A stretch of 64,000 nucleotides of DNA, from positions 1 to 64,000 of the forward strand of contig NZ_JABRWJ010000004.1 in NCBI RefSeq assembly GCF_013266755.1, written 5' to 3'. Below the pieces are notes generated by a model, which was given only the letters and a program-made list of their open reading frames with translations, did not search any database and was not told the DNA's origin. Both the position numbers and the translations under genes were made by a program. Source of the DNA: Pseudaquabacterium terrae. GTDB taxonomy: Bacteria > Pseudomonadota > Gammaproteobacteria > Burkholderiales > Burkholderiaceae_C. This document shows positions 1 to 7,786 of the stretch, one piece after another (positions within the stretch are counted from its first letter, which is position 1; each line of letters begins with the position of its first letter).

Positions 1-90
1 TCGCAGTCGGACGAACGCGGCGGACGCGGTGTTGGTCTTCACGTACGGTGCTCGCAAGGCGGACCGATTGCTCGCCCAGGGCCTTGCCAT
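1..90 (-). CDS. Partial reading frame at the head of cassette 4, running off the window
   Basis: An ATG lies four bases inside the cassette boundary defined by the attC core at 94-100, and the frame stays open for 30 codons to the left edge. A start this close to the core site is typical of cassette genes, and cassette 1 shows the same core-GTCATG arrangement. The visible peptide is basic and matches no family I recognise. No clear ribosome binding site fits between the core and the ATG, so this could be a chance frame. Confidence 0.25.
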   Translation of the reverse strand, partial: MARPWASNRSALRAPYVKTNTASAAFVRLR

Positions 91-93
91 GAC

Positions 94-219
94 GCCTAAC
101 GTTTGAGGTAACGCGCGGCCGCCGGCGGAGCGCCAGGGCCGCGAGGCACATGATGTGCCTGGGTGCCTCGCGGCCCTGGCGCGTAGCTGGTGGACGTCGC
201 GTTGACCGAAGGGTTAGGC
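94..219 (-). repeat. attC site a (126 bp)
   Basis: Bounded by GCCTAAC (94-100) and GTTAGGC (213-219), matching the RYYYAAC and GTTRRRY core consensus. The interior is a long imperfect palindrome with GGCCGCGAGGCA facing TGCCTCGCGGCC. The half next to 219 reads GGTCAACGCG on the minus strand, while the half next to 100 reads GGTAACGCG. The extra C marks the L'' side and orients the site on the minus strand, in agreement with the cassette genes. It differs from attC c at three bases. Confidence 0.93.
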
Positions 220-220
220 C

Positions 221-604
221 TCATTTTTCTGAAGAGAACTGGTGGAGGAAGTGAATTGCCATGCCAACAAAGCCGACGAGAACGGCGAGGCCGGCGATGA
301 CGATGCCGCTCCGTTGATGAAGGAATACAGCAATGAGCCAGCCAAGAGATGCAAGAATGAACGCCCCGAGCATGATTTTCAACCCGATGAGCTTCTGCGC
401 TTGTACAGGAGGAAGCAAATTCGCAATACGGCTATACGTCAGTGACGCGATCCACAACGCAAGGATTCCGATCGTGACTCCGACAACTGGAGGAACGATC
501 GGCCTTTCAAAGAGCTCAGGGCGGGCGACGGGCAGCGATAGACCAATGAGCCCCGTCCACACAACGAAGAGAACACGCAGCGCTACGCGGACGGAAGATT
601 TCAT
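221..604 (-). CDS. Cassette 3 gene: small four-helix membrane protein of unknown function
   Basis: This 127-residue protein has four hydrophobic stretches (about residues 8-28, 36-56, 74-94 and 101-121) separated by short basic or polar loops, so it is probably an inner-membrane protein. The stop lies two bases before attC site a, which puts the gene squarely inside one cassette bounded by attC sites a and b. I recognise no named family. Its own start is 55 bases from the cassette boundary, which leaves room for a cassette-borne promoter or leader. Small membrane proteins of unknown role are common integron cargo. Confidence 0.75.
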   Translation of the reverse strand: MKSSVRVALRVLFVVWTGLIGLSLPVARPELFERPIVPPVVGVTIGILALWIASLTYSRIANLLPPVQAQKLIGLKIMLGAFILASLGWLIAVFLHQRSGIVIAGLAVLVGFVGMAIHFLHQFSSEK

Positions 605-659
605 CTTTGGTCTTTAACGGTGTACGCCCGAATCGTAACGCCGGAGGCGGGGGCGTGAG

Positions 660-785
660 GCCTAACGTTTGAGGTAACGCGCGGCCGCCAGCGGAGCGCC
701 AGGGCCGCGAGGCAGATGATATGCCTGAGAGCCTCGCGGCCCTGGCGCGTAGCTGGTGGACGTCGCGTTGACCGAAGGGTTAGGC
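660..785 (-). repeat. attC site b (126 bp)
   Basis: Core sites are GCCTAAC (660-666) and GTTAGGC (779-785). It has the same length and fold as sites a and c, with only two substitutions from site c, near the loop. The extra C on the 785 side orients it on the minus strand. Confidence 0.93.
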
Positions 786-1170
786 CTCGGACGCGTGGTG
801 ACCGTGAACACCGCGAGCACCTGAAGGACGGCGTGGCGGGGACGCTGAAGATGCCAGGGGCGACCGATGCGCTTTGTTTGATGCTCGGTGAGCATTGACG
901 CGCCTGATGCCAGAGCCATGCAGTGTGTTCTGGTCTTGTTGACCTTGGAGCGTAGGATCCTGAACGGCCACCGCTCCTCATTGGGTTCTTCGACGTGCTC
1001 AGGCCTTGCGCCGACCGTACAGCCCGATGCAGGCCCTGACTCGGCTTTCGTTGCCAGAGCCGATGCGCAACCGGTGTTCGGCCGTTCCTCTGGTGGCTGA
1101 TGCGATGGCGGCCGAGTGCGTGTGGTGCTTCTGGCAGCGCTACGAGCCGTGGAGGACGTGTTGACCCGAG
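786..1170 (-). other. Cassette 2 body: no convincing gene (385 bp)
   Basis: This stretch lies between attC sites b and c. Frames of 60-85 codons exist on both strands, but the longest minus-strand one starts late in the cassette and reads straight through attC b, whose translation is the same in every cassette. None has a convincing ribosome binding site. I see no tRNA-like or strong terminator structure. It is best read as an ORF-less cassette, a known class in chromosomal integrons that can carry promoters or small RNAs. Confidence 0.55.
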
Positions 1171-1296
1171 GCCTAACGTTTGAGGTAACGCGCGGCCGCC
1201 AGCGGAGCGCCAGGGCCGCGAGGCAGATGATATGCCTGGGTGCCTCGCGGCCCTGGCGCGTAGCTGGTGGACGTCGCGTTGACCGAAGGGTTAGGC
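1171..1296 (-). repeat. attC site c (126 bp)
   Basis: Core sites are GCCTAAC (1171-1177) and GTTAGGC (1290-1296), with the same palindromic interior as sites a and b. It closes cassette 1. The 124 bases between it and the cassette 1 stop codon hold no supported gene. Confidence 0.93.
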
Positions 1297-1420
1297 CTCG
1301 CTGCCCTCGCAGGCCGACGACACGAGAACACAGGGCTTGACGCGGGTGATGCAGCCTGGTGCTCTGCCGCCAACCGGTGAGGAACTCGCCAAGGCGCCGA
1401 CGCGAGAATTGACGCCCAGT

Positions 1421-1654
1421 TCATGCAGGCTCAACTTCGTCTGGATGCATGGCCTCCAACCAGATAGTGAATCCGGTGTTCGGGTCGCTGCATTCGACCT
1501 CGTATCCAACGGTCGGGTGTGAATAGACTCCGACGATAGTGCCGACATCACCAATTCTTGGATGTCTCTGATGAACTGGTGGATCGAATGCGAAACGGTC
1601 TTCGTGAAGTGCCTTGACTCGAACCGTGTCGTACTGACGAAAAGCTCCAAGCAT
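1421..1654 (-). CDS. Cassette 1 gene: DUF4926-like small protein
   Basis: The protein has 77 residues. The core pattern (an open pocket residue run, then GDVGTIVGVY, then GYEVE and a final acidic D-E) resembles the DUF4926 family, small beta-rich proteins often found as accessory genes and sometimes near toxin or immunity-like loci. The function of that family is not established. The ATG lies 8 bases inside the cassette boundary (core at 1663-1669), typical for a first cassette gene. Expression probably depends on a promoter upstream of attI. DUF4926 membership is judged by eye. Confidence 0.7.
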   Translation of the reverse strand: MLGAFRQYDTVRVKALHEDRFAFDPPVHQRHPRIGDVGTIVGVYSHPTVGYEVECSDPNTGFTIWLEAMHPDEVEPA

Positions 1655-1662
1655 GACGCGAG

Positions 1663-1700
1663 GCCTAACGTGATATCGACATCAACAAGACGTTGATGCC
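1663..1700 (-). other. attI: Candidate attI recombination site
   Basis: A single core GTTAGGC (minus strand, 1669-1663) has no partner core on its intI side, as expected for attI rather than attC. Just beyond it is a perfect inverted repeat, CATCAAC-N5-GTTGATG (1680-1698). Cassette 1 starts at this core. The assignment is positional; attI sites share little sequence between integrons. Confidence 0.6.
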
Positions 1701-1755
1701 AATGGCCGGAACCGGCGACGTACGGCTGGATCCTGCAATAAGCGTCATTGCGGGT

Positions 1756-2118
1756 TTACCCTTGAATTGGGACACGATGACGCAGGATTCGAAGGTTTCT
1801 GGCCACCAGGTGAGGCACCAACCAGTATTTCTCCTTGGGCCGCCATGTTGCTTTGCAGGCCAGCAGCAACGCGCGAGTGCGCTTGTCCATGGGTGGAATG
1901 CGCACCGCGATAACTGTACGCTGACGCGACGCAACTGGAGTGCTCTCGACCAGAAGCTCAACGGTCGTATGTCGGACCGCCCCGTCTGTACTGAGTCGAT
2001 GACGAACGCACACAAGATCCTTCCCGTAGCGTCGCGCAAGGCGCTTGGCCCCGTCCTGATCTGGCGCGTAGGTTTTGGCTACGCGCAGGCGGGAGAGTTG
2101 GATTTCTGTCTTTTCCAC
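1756..2118 (-). CDS. Uncharacterised protein, paralogue of the gene at 2177-2500
   Basis: The protein has 120 residues and is basic. It shares with its upstream neighbour the block RRYG-x2-LVCVR-R, a TVELLV strand, an AVRI strand and a tryptophan-containing K-x-x-W ending. I recognise the pattern from betaproteobacterial genomes but no named family or function. It uses a GTG start with CCGGAG ten bases upstream. It lies 58 bases downstream of its paralogue and probably shares its transcript. That transcript would run on into attI and the cassettes, so the pair's promoter may serve as the cassette promoter. Confidence 0.65.
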   Translation of the reverse strand: MEKTEIQLSRLRVAKTYAPDQDGAKRLARRYGKDLVCVRHRLSTDGAVRHTTVELLVESTPVASRQRTVIAVRIPPMDKRTRALLLACKATWRPKEKYWLVPHLVARNLRILRHRVPIQG

Positions 2119-2176
2119 GTCGGCAATTCTCCGGTGGCTAGAGAGGCGATTCGTCGTACCGCCGTACCGTCTTCAA

Positions 2177-2500
2177 TCAGAGTTCTGCGTCCTTGTCCCA
2201 TTTTGCACCGAGCGCCCTGGCCGTCGCTTGCAGTTCGTTCTCCAGGCGGCCGATGCGTACGGCGAAGATCCGGCGGTCGACGCCGGGGCCGGTGACCGGC
2301 GCTTCGTCGACGATCAACTCGACGGTGGTGTAACGGCGCAAGCCCGTCGCGTCGTGACGATAACGGACGCACAGCAGCGCAGCGCCATAGCGCCTGCTGA
2401 GCTTGATCGTGCCCGCCTGCGGCGGCCACAGTGTCTTGACGACCCGGGTACCGCGGCTCTTGCGGCGGCGCTGCGTCGATGCATGGTTTGACGGCGGCAT
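2177..2500 (-). CDS. Uncharacterised protein between attI and intI, possibly shortened
   Basis: The protein has 107 residues. The start at 2500 is set by a strong AGGGAGG eight bases upstream; the longer frame from 2605 would cross the LexA box. It aligns by eye with the protein at 1756-2118 through the RRYG, CVR, TVEL and AVRI blocks, but stops at the position where the paralogue has the tryptophan of KEKYW. A TGA there, followed by about 30 further open codons, could be a TGG-to-TGA truncation. No attC separates the two paralogues, so they are not ordinary cassettes. Confidence 0.65.
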   Translation of the reverse strand: MPPSNHASTQRRRKSRGTRVVKTLWPPQAGTIKLSRRYGAALLCVRYRHDATGLRRYTTVELIVDEAPVTGPGVDRRIFAVRIGRLENELQATARALGAKWDKDAEL

Positions 2501-2555
2501 GCCTTGTCCTCCCTTTCGTGGGGCCTCCGCTTGCGGGCGGGGCGCTCTCTTGATA

Positions 2556-2571
2556 CTGTATATATGTACAG
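2556..2571. promoter_or_regulatory. LexA (SOS) operator between intI and the leftward genes
   Basis: CTGTATATATGTACAG is a perfect CTGT-N8-ACAG match to the proteobacterial LexA box, with the AT-rich spacer typical of strong sites. It lies 27 bases before the intI start and 55 bases before the leftward start at 2500. A TTGATA -35-like hexamer abuts it at 2550-2555, so bound LexA would cover the intI promoter. It may also repress the leftward operon. Confidence 0.9.
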
Positions 2572-2598
2572 CAATCGATGTGGAAAGGCAAGTCAGGC

Positions 2599-3759
2599 AT
2601 GTCATCGTCGTCGCCTTCGGCCGAGGCTTCCGGCCCGCGTTTGCTCGACACCTTGCGCGAGCAGGTTCGTTATATGCACTACAGCCTGCGCACCGAGGAG
2701 GCCTATGTCCACTGGGTGCGCGCCTTCATCCATTTCCATGGAAGGCGCCATCCGTCCGAGCTGTCGGCCGCCGAGGTCGAGTCCTTCCTGACGTGGCTCG
2801 CGGCCGAGCGTCAGGTGGCGCCGTCGACGCATCATCAGGCGCTGTCGGCGCTGCTGTTCCTGTACCAGAAGGTATTGCGCCTGGACCTGCCGTGGCTGAG
2901 CGACATCGGCCGCCCGAAGTACGTCCGCCGGTTGCCGGTCGTGCTGTCGCGCGACGAGGTCGCTCGCCTGCTGGCGGCGATGGATCGCCAGCCCGAGCCG
3001 CATGGCCTGCTGGCGCGCCTGCTTTACGGCACCGGCCTGCGCCTGATGGAAGGCCTGCGCCTGCGCGTCAAGGACATCGAGTTCGAGCGCCAGGCGCTGA
3101 TCGTTCGCGAAGGCAAAGGCGCCAAGGATCGGGTCGTCATGCTGCCGTCTTCGCTGGAGGATGCGCTGCGCGGGCAACTGGCCCACGTGCATCGTGTCTG
3201 GTCCGCCGACCGGGCCGCAGGGCTCGGCGGGGTGCAATTGCCGCATGCCCTCGCGCGCAAGTACCCCCGCGCGCCTGAGGGCTGGGCCTGGTTCTGGCTC
3301 TTTCCCCAGGCCGAGCCTTCGCTCGATCCCCGCGGCGCCGGCCTGCGCCGCCATCACGTGCTGGACCAGACTTTCCAGCGTGCCTTCCGGCGCGGCCTGG
3401 CCGCCGCACGCATTGCCAAGCCGGCCACGCCGCACACCCTGCGCCATTCCTTCGCCACCCATCTGCTGCAGGCCGGCTACGACATCCGTACCGTGCAGGA
3501 ACTGCTCGGCCATGCCGATGTCAGCACGACGATGATCTACACCCATGTGCTGAAGCTGGGCGGTGGCGCGGTGCGCAGCCCGCTCGACCGGCTCGGTGAT
3601 CCGCCCGTGGATGGAATGACGACAACACCCCGTCCGCAGTCGCCCTTGCCGGACACGCTGCCGCCCTCCACCGCCCGTTTCGCCCGCGAGCCCGAACCGT
3701 GCTACCGCATCTCCCCCGCTACGCCGAACTGCACTGCCGCAGCAATTTCAGCTTTCTGA
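2599..3759 (+). CDS. intI: Integron integrase IntI (tyrosine recombinase)
   Basis: The enzyme recombines attI and attC sites to insert and excise cassettes. From the ATG at 2599 it has 386 residues: a SAM-like core-binding domain (about 15-105), then the catalytic domain with R148, K173, H279, R282, H305 and nucleophile Y314. The additional IntI-specific segment, including [13 protein letters not shown], is at about 215-250. Blocks such as [14 protein letters not shown] and [13 protein letters not shown] closely match class 1 IntI. I prefer ATG 2599, which has GGAAAGG upstream, to ATG 2578, which follows the LexA box directly without a ribosome site. The C-terminus is about 55 residues longer than usual because the frame runs into dnaE2. 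Confidence 0.95.
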   Translation: MSSSSPSAEASGPRLLDTLREQVRYMHYSLRTEEAYVHWVRAFIHFHGRRHPSELSAAEVESFLTWLAAERQVAPSTHHQALSALLFLYQKVLRLDLPWLSDIGRPKYVRRLPVVLSRDEVARLLAAMDRQPEPHGLLARLLYGTGLRLMEGLRLRVKDIEFERQALIVREGKGAKDRVVMLPSSLEDALRGQLAHVHRVWSADRAAGLGGVQLPHALARKYPRAPEGWAWFWLFPQAEPSLDPRGAGLRRHHVLDQTFQRAFRRGLAAARIAKPATPHTLRHSFATHLLQAGYDIRTVQELLGHADVSTTMIYTHVLKLGGGAVRSPLDRLGDPPVDGMTTTPRPQSPLPDTLPPSTARFAREPEPCYRISPATPNCTAAAISAF

Positions 3760-6700
3760 GCGGCGCGTCGCATCCGGAAGAGCTGATCGCGGCCGCTCGT
3801 GACCGGCGTTATTCAGCGCTGGCCATCACCGACGAGTGCTCCTTCGCCGGCGTCGTGCGCGCGCATGTCGAAGCGCTTCAACAGCAAGAACAACAGCAAC
3901 AACAACAACAACAATCCGATCAGCCACCGCAGCCGAGCCTGAAGCTGATCATCGGCGCCGAGATGCGTCTCGATGCCTCGCCGGCGCCGTCATCATCCCC
4001 CGCGGAACTGCGCCCGCTGGAGCTCGACCCGCTCGATCCGCTCGAGCTGCCCCCCGCTGCGCCGCCCGCTGCCGGCATGCGCCTGGTGCTGCTGGTGCAG
4101 TCGCACCGCGGCTACGTGAACCTGTCGCGCTGGATCAGCATTGCGCGCTGCCGCGCCGCCAAAGGCACCTACCAGGCCCATGCCAGCGACCTGGAGGGCC
4201 GGATCCCCTCGGCGCCGTTCCTCGCCGGCCTGCCGGGCTGCCTCGCGCTGCTGGTGCTCGACGGTACGCTGGATTTCGCGACGCAGTACGCGCAGGCCTG
4301 CTGGCTGCGCAACTGGTTCGGCGGCGATCGCGCATGGCTGGCGGTGTCGCAGCTGCGCCGCGTGCACGATCGGCGCCTGGTGCGCCTGGCGCGCCGGCTG
4401 GCGGCAGCCACCGGTCTGGGCATCGTCGCCACCGGCGACGTGACGATGCACTCACGCTCGCGCAAGCCGCTGCTCGATGTGCTGACCGCGACGCGTCTGA
4501 AGCAGACGGTCGCCGATTGCGGCGACGCGCTGGCGCCGAATGCCGAGCGTTATCTGCGTTCGCGCCAGCGCCTGGCCGCGCTCTATCCCGCCGAATGGAT
4601 GGAGGCCGCGGCGGCGCTCGCCGAGCGCTGCAATTTTTCGCTCGCGGAATTGCGCTACCAATACCCGCGCGAAATCGTGCCCGATGGCGAGACGCCGGCG
4701 ACCTGGCTGCGCGAGCTGACCGAGCGCGGTCTGCGCGAGCGCTTCCCCGACGGCCCGTCGACCGACGTGCGCGCGACGATCGAGAAAGAGCTCGAATTGA
4801 TCGGCCGGCTGCAATACGAGGCCTATTTCCTGACGATCGCCGACATCGTTCATTGGGCGCGTTCGCAAGGCATCCTGTGCCAGGGCCGCGGCAGTGCGGC
4901 CAATTCACTGGTCTGCTATTGCCTGAGGGTGACGGAGGTCGACCCGCGCCGCGCCACGCTGCTGTTCGAACGTTTCGTCAGCGCCGAGCGCAACGAGCCG
5001 CCGGACATCGATGTCGATTTCGAGCACCAGCGCCGGGAGGAGGTGATCCAGTACATCTACAGGAAATACGGCCGCCACCGTGCGGCATTGACCGCGGTGG
5101 TCATCAGTTACCGGCCACGTTCGGCGCTGCGCGATGTCGGCCGTGCGCTGGGTTTCGATCTCGACCGCATCGCCGCGGTGTCGAAGGGCCAGCATTGGTT
5201 CGACGGCCGCCACATCGCGCCCGAGCGCCTGCGCGAGAACGGCATCGATCCGGATTCCGCGCTGTGCCGCCATTGGATGGCCATCACGCGCGAATTGATC
5301 GGCTTTCCGCGCCACCTGAGCCAGCATCCCGGCGGTTTCCTGATCGCGCGCGACGAGATCGCGCAGGTCGTGCCGATCGAGAACGCGACGATGGAAAACC
5401 GCACGGTGATCCAGTGGGACAAGGACGACCTCGACAGCCTGCGCCTGCTGAAGGTCGACATTCTCGCGCTCGGCATGCTCAGCGCGATCCGCCGCGCGAT
5501 GGCCTTCGTCGAGCACAAGACCGGCCGGCCGCACGAGATCGCCACGCTGATGAACGAGGCCGACGATCCGGTGGTCTACGACATGCTGTGTCGCGGCGAC
5601 AGCGTCGGCGTCTTCCAGGTCGAGAGCCGCGCGCAGATGAGCATGCTGCCGCGCCTGAAGCCGCGCTGTTATTACGACCTGGTGATCGAGGTGGCGATCG
5701 TGCGCCCCGGGCCGATCCAGGGCGGCATGGTCCATCCCTTCCTGCGCCGGCGCAACGGCGAGGAGCCCGCCGACATTCCGCGCCCTGAATTGCTGCCGGC
5801 GCTCGGGCGCACGAAAGGCGTGCCGATCTTTCAGGAGCAGGTGATGCAGATCGCGATGATCGCCGCCGAATTCACCGCCGGCGAAGCCGATCAATTGCGC
5901 CGCGCGATGGCGGCCTGGAAGCGCAAGGGTGGGCTCGGGCCGTTCTACGAGCGTCTGGTCGAGCGCATGGTCCACCGCGGCTACGAGCTCGAGTTTGCCG
6001 AGCGCATCTTCAAGCAGATCGAGGGCTTCGGCGAATACGGATTCCCGGAAAGCCATGCGGCCAGTTTTGCATTGCTGGTCTATGTCAGCGCGTGGCTCAA
6101 GTGCCACCATCCCGATGCGTTCCTCGCCGCGTTGCTCAATAGTCAGCCGATGGGCTTTTATGCGCCGGCGCAATTGGTGCGCGATGCGCGCGAGCATGGT
6201 GTCGAAGTGCGGCCGGTCGACGTGCTGCGCAGCGAATGGGACAGCGTGCTGGAGATCGCGGCCCCGTCCCCTGGCGAATCGCGGCCGCTGCTGCAGCCGG
6301 TGCGGCTGGGCTTGAGCCGGCTGACGGGTTTTCGCGAGCAGGATGCGCTGCGCCTCGTCGCTGCGCGGGCCGAAGGACCGTTCGCCGGCGTCGAGGACCT
6401 GGCACGCCGCGCGGCGCTCGACGAGCATGCGCTGCGGCTGCTGGCGCAGGGTGATGCGCTGGGCGGGCTGCTCGCGGCAGCGGCCGCCGGCCATCGCCAC
6501 CAGGCCGCCTGGGCCGTGCGCGGCATCGACACCCACGCCACCGCGCTGCTGCAATCGACGCGTACGCTGGAAGAGGCGGCGCGGCTGGCCGCGCCTTCGC
6601 TGGGCGAAGACGTCGTGGCCGACTACCAGGCCACCCGACTGTCGCTGAAAGCCCATCCGGTGGCGCTGCTGCGCGAGCAGCTGGCCGCCTTCAAGGTGCA

Positions 6701-7016
6701 GCCGGCGGCGGTGCTGAAGTTTTACCGCCACGGCCAGCTGGCGCGCGCGTCGGGCCTGGTGACGCACCGCCAGCGGCCCGAGACCGCGAAGGGCGTGATC
6801 TTCGTGACGCTGGAGGACGACACCGGCGCCGTCAACGTGATCGTCTGGCCGGCGGTGGCCGAAGCGCAGCGCCAGGCCTTGCTCGCGTCGCGGCTGTTGA
6901 CGGTGTATGGCGTCTGGCAGCGTGAGGGCGAGGTGCGCCACCTGGTCGCGCAGCGCCTGGTCGATCATTCCGCGCTGCTCAATGGCCTGGAGATCCGCAG
7001 CCGCGATTTCCATTGA
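3699..7016 (+). CDS. dnaE2: Error-prone DNA polymerase DnaE2 (ImuC)
   Basis: DnaE2 is the alpha-type polymerase of the SOS mutasome, extending past DNA lesions together with ImuB. The 1105-residue protein starts with a PHP domain (about 5-100), followed by the C-family core with the PDIDVDF motif (D436, D438) and D587 in VDILALGM as likely metal ligands. A C-terminal OB-fold lies at about 1005-1080. It is somewhat longer than usual owing to a low-complexity Gln/Pro insert at residues 61-115. The GTG start lies inside intI, a 61-base out-of-phase overlap that implies co-transcription from the LexA-controlled promoter. imuA and imuB, the usual upstream partners, are absent here. Confidence 0.95.
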   Translation: MLPHLPRYAELHCRSNFSFLSGASHPEELIAAARDRRYSALAITDECSFAGVVRAHVEALQQQEQQQQQQQQSDQPPQPSLKLIIGAEMRLDASPAPSSSPAELRPLELDPLDPLELPPAAPPAAGMRLVLLVQSHRGYVNLSRWISIARCRAAKGTYQAHASDLEGRIPSAPFLAGLPGCLALLVLDGTLDFATQYAQACWLRNWFGGDRAWLAVSQLRRVHDRRLVRLARRLAAATGLGIVATGDVTMHSRSRKPLLDVLTATRLKQTVADCGDALAPNAERYLRSRQRLAALYPAEWMEAAAALAERCNFSLAELRYQYPREIVPDGETPATWLRELTERGLRERFPDGPSTDVRATIEKELELIGRLQYEAYFLTIADIVHWARSQGILCQGRGSAANSLVCYCLRVTEVDPRRATLLFERFVSAERNEPPDIDVDFEHQRREEVIQYIYRKYGRHRAALTAVVISYRPRSALRDVGRALGFDLDRIAAVSKGQHWFDGRHIAPERLRENGIDPDSALCRHWMAITRELIGFPRHLSQHPGGFLIARDEIAQVVPIENATMENRTVIQWDKDDLDSLRLLKVDILALGMLSAIRRAMAFVEHKTGRPHEIATLMNEADDPVVYDMLCRGDSVGVFQVESRAQMSMLPRLKPRCYYDLVIEVAIVRPGPIQGGMVHPFLRRRNGEEPADIPRPELLPALGRTKGVPIFQEQVMQIAMIAAEFTAGEADQLRRAMAAWKRKGGLGPFYERLVERMVHRGYELEFAERIFKQIEGFGEYGFPESHAASFALLVYVSAWLKCHHPDAFLAALLNSQPMGFYAPAQLVRDAREHGVEVRPVDVLRSEWDSVLEIAAPSPGESRPLLQPVRLGLSRLTGFREQDALRLVAARAEGPFAGVEDLARRAALDEHALRLLAQGDALGGLLAAAAAGHRHQAAWAVRGIDTHATALLQSTRTLEEAARLAAPSLGEDVVADYQATRLSLKAHPVALLREQLAAFKVQPAAVLKFYRHGQLARASGLVTHRQRPETAKGVIFVTLEDDTGAVNVIVWPAVAEAQRQALLASRLLTVYGVWQREGEVRHLVAQRLVDHSALLNGLEIRSRDFH
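3879..3914 (+). repeat. CAA/CAG microsatellite coding a polyglutamine run in dnaE2
   Basis: Twelve codons encode [12 protein letters not shown]. The last six are uninterrupted CAA, so the run could change length in steps of three without breaking the frame. It sits in the PHP domain of an otherwise conserved polymerase and is followed by a Pro/Ala/Leu-rich loop. Confidence 0.9.
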
Positions 7017-7069
7017 TCCGCCTGCGGCCGAGCGGCTCGGCACCCCGGCTCGGCGCGCACAATCCGCGC

Positions 7070-7774
7070 ATGGCCCGTCCCGCCATGCCGGCCGACCCCG
7101 ACCCCGCCGATGACCGCTTCGACAGCGACGGCGGCCTGCGTTGGCGCCCGGCCGCCGGCCGCGCCGAGCAACTGATGATCCTGCTGTCCGGCAGCGACAT
7201 GCCGGCTGCGGCATGGCTGCCGCTGGCGCAGGTGCTGCGCCAGGCCTTCCCGCAGGCGGTCTTGATGGCGGCGGCTGTCGAATCCGGCGCGGATGTCGCC
7301 GCCGCCGTGCCGATCATCGAGGACGCCGCGCTGGCTCGCCTGCAGGACTGGGTGCATGCCGCGCAGCGCGACAGCGGCGTCGGTCCGGCCGCCACCGCAT
7401 TGGTCGGCGTCTCGGTCGGTGCGATGCTGGCACTCGAGCTTGTCGGCCGCGAAGACGGCATCGCCGGCCGCGTGCTCGCCTTCGGTGGCCGCTACGCGCG
7501 TCTGCCCGAAGCCGCGCCGCGTTTCACGACGATCCACCTGTTCCACGGTGCCGACGATGCGGTCGTGCCGGTCGCGTTTGCCCGAGCCGCCATCGAGCGC
7601 CTCGGCGCGCTGCACGGCGACGCGACGATCGACATCGCCGGCGCCACCGGCCATGGCCTCGCGCCGGTGCTGGTCGACTGCGCGCTGAATCGCCTGCGCA
7701 GCCACATCCCGCACCGCACCTGGGCCGCCGCGCTCGGCGGCGCACCGCCCGGGCGCATCGACGACGATCGTTGA
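7070..7774 (+). CDS. ypfH: YpfH-type serine esterase (phospholipase/carboxylesterase family)
   Basis: This is a probable cytoplasmic alpha/beta hydrolase acting on small esters. The 234 residues contain ILLSGSDMPAAAW near the N-terminus (usual oxyanion-loop position), the nucleophile elbow GVSVGA, a catalytic Asp in LFHGADDAVVP and a His in GATGHGL. The family usually starts about 30 residues before the first strand, so I use ATG 7070; an upstream TTG at 7013 overlapping the dnaE2 stop is less likely. CACAAT at 7058-7063 could be a -10 element and would give an almost leaderless message. Co-transcription with dnaE2 is also possible. Confidence 0.8.
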   Translation: MARPAMPADPDPADDRFDSDGGLRWRPAAGRAEQLMILLSGSDMPAAAWLPLAQVLRQAFPQAVLMAAAVESGADVAAAVPIIEDAALARLQDWVHAAQRDSGVGPAATALVGVSVGAMLALELVGREDGIAGRVLAFGGRYARLPEAAPRFTTIHLFHGADDAVVPVAFARAAIERLGALHGDATIDIAGATGHGLAPVLVDCALNRLRSHIPHRTWAAALGGAPPGRIDDDR

Positions 7775-7786
7775 ACCCGCTCCGCT

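Larger units (their letters stand above)
1..3759. mobile_element. Chromosomal-type integron: cassette array, attI candidate, intI
   Basis: A rightward integron integrase lies at the right end. To its left is a leftward array bounded by core sites of the form GCCTAAC...GTTAGGC. Three attC sites of 126 bases differ from one another at only a few positions, the homogeneity known for sedentary chromosomal integrons rather than clinical mobile ones. No transposase or conjugation gene is visible. The array runs off the left edge, so its length is unknown. The divergent layout, with intI pointing away from the cassettes, is the usual one. Unusually, about 930 bases and two small genes separate the attI-like core from intI. 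Confidence 0.9.

Noticed and set aside
662-919. An 85-codon leftward frame in cassette 2
   Set aside because: It continues through attC site b, and the same peptide end is encoded at other attC sites. No ribosome site supports it.
94-1296. CRISPR array or insertion sequence ends
   Set aside because: The repeats are 126 bases long, widely spaced with unequal intervals, and bear integron core sites; no cas gene or transposase is present.
1173-1424. An 83-codon leftward frame spanning attC site c
   Set aside because: Most of it is the conserved attC sequence read through, so it reflects the palindromic site, not a gene.
2174-2182. TGA read as selenocysteine
   Set aside because: There is no selenoprotein family match or visible SECIS-type hairpin; truncation is simpler.
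2599-3759. Phage integrase or XerC/XerD
   Set aside because: The additional IntI-specific segment and the adjacent attI/attC sites identify an integron integrase.
4905-7214. A 769-codon leftward open frame opposite dnaE2
   Set aside because: It is an antisense shadow; the + strand encodes intact DnaE2 motifs and the antisense product is low-complexity.
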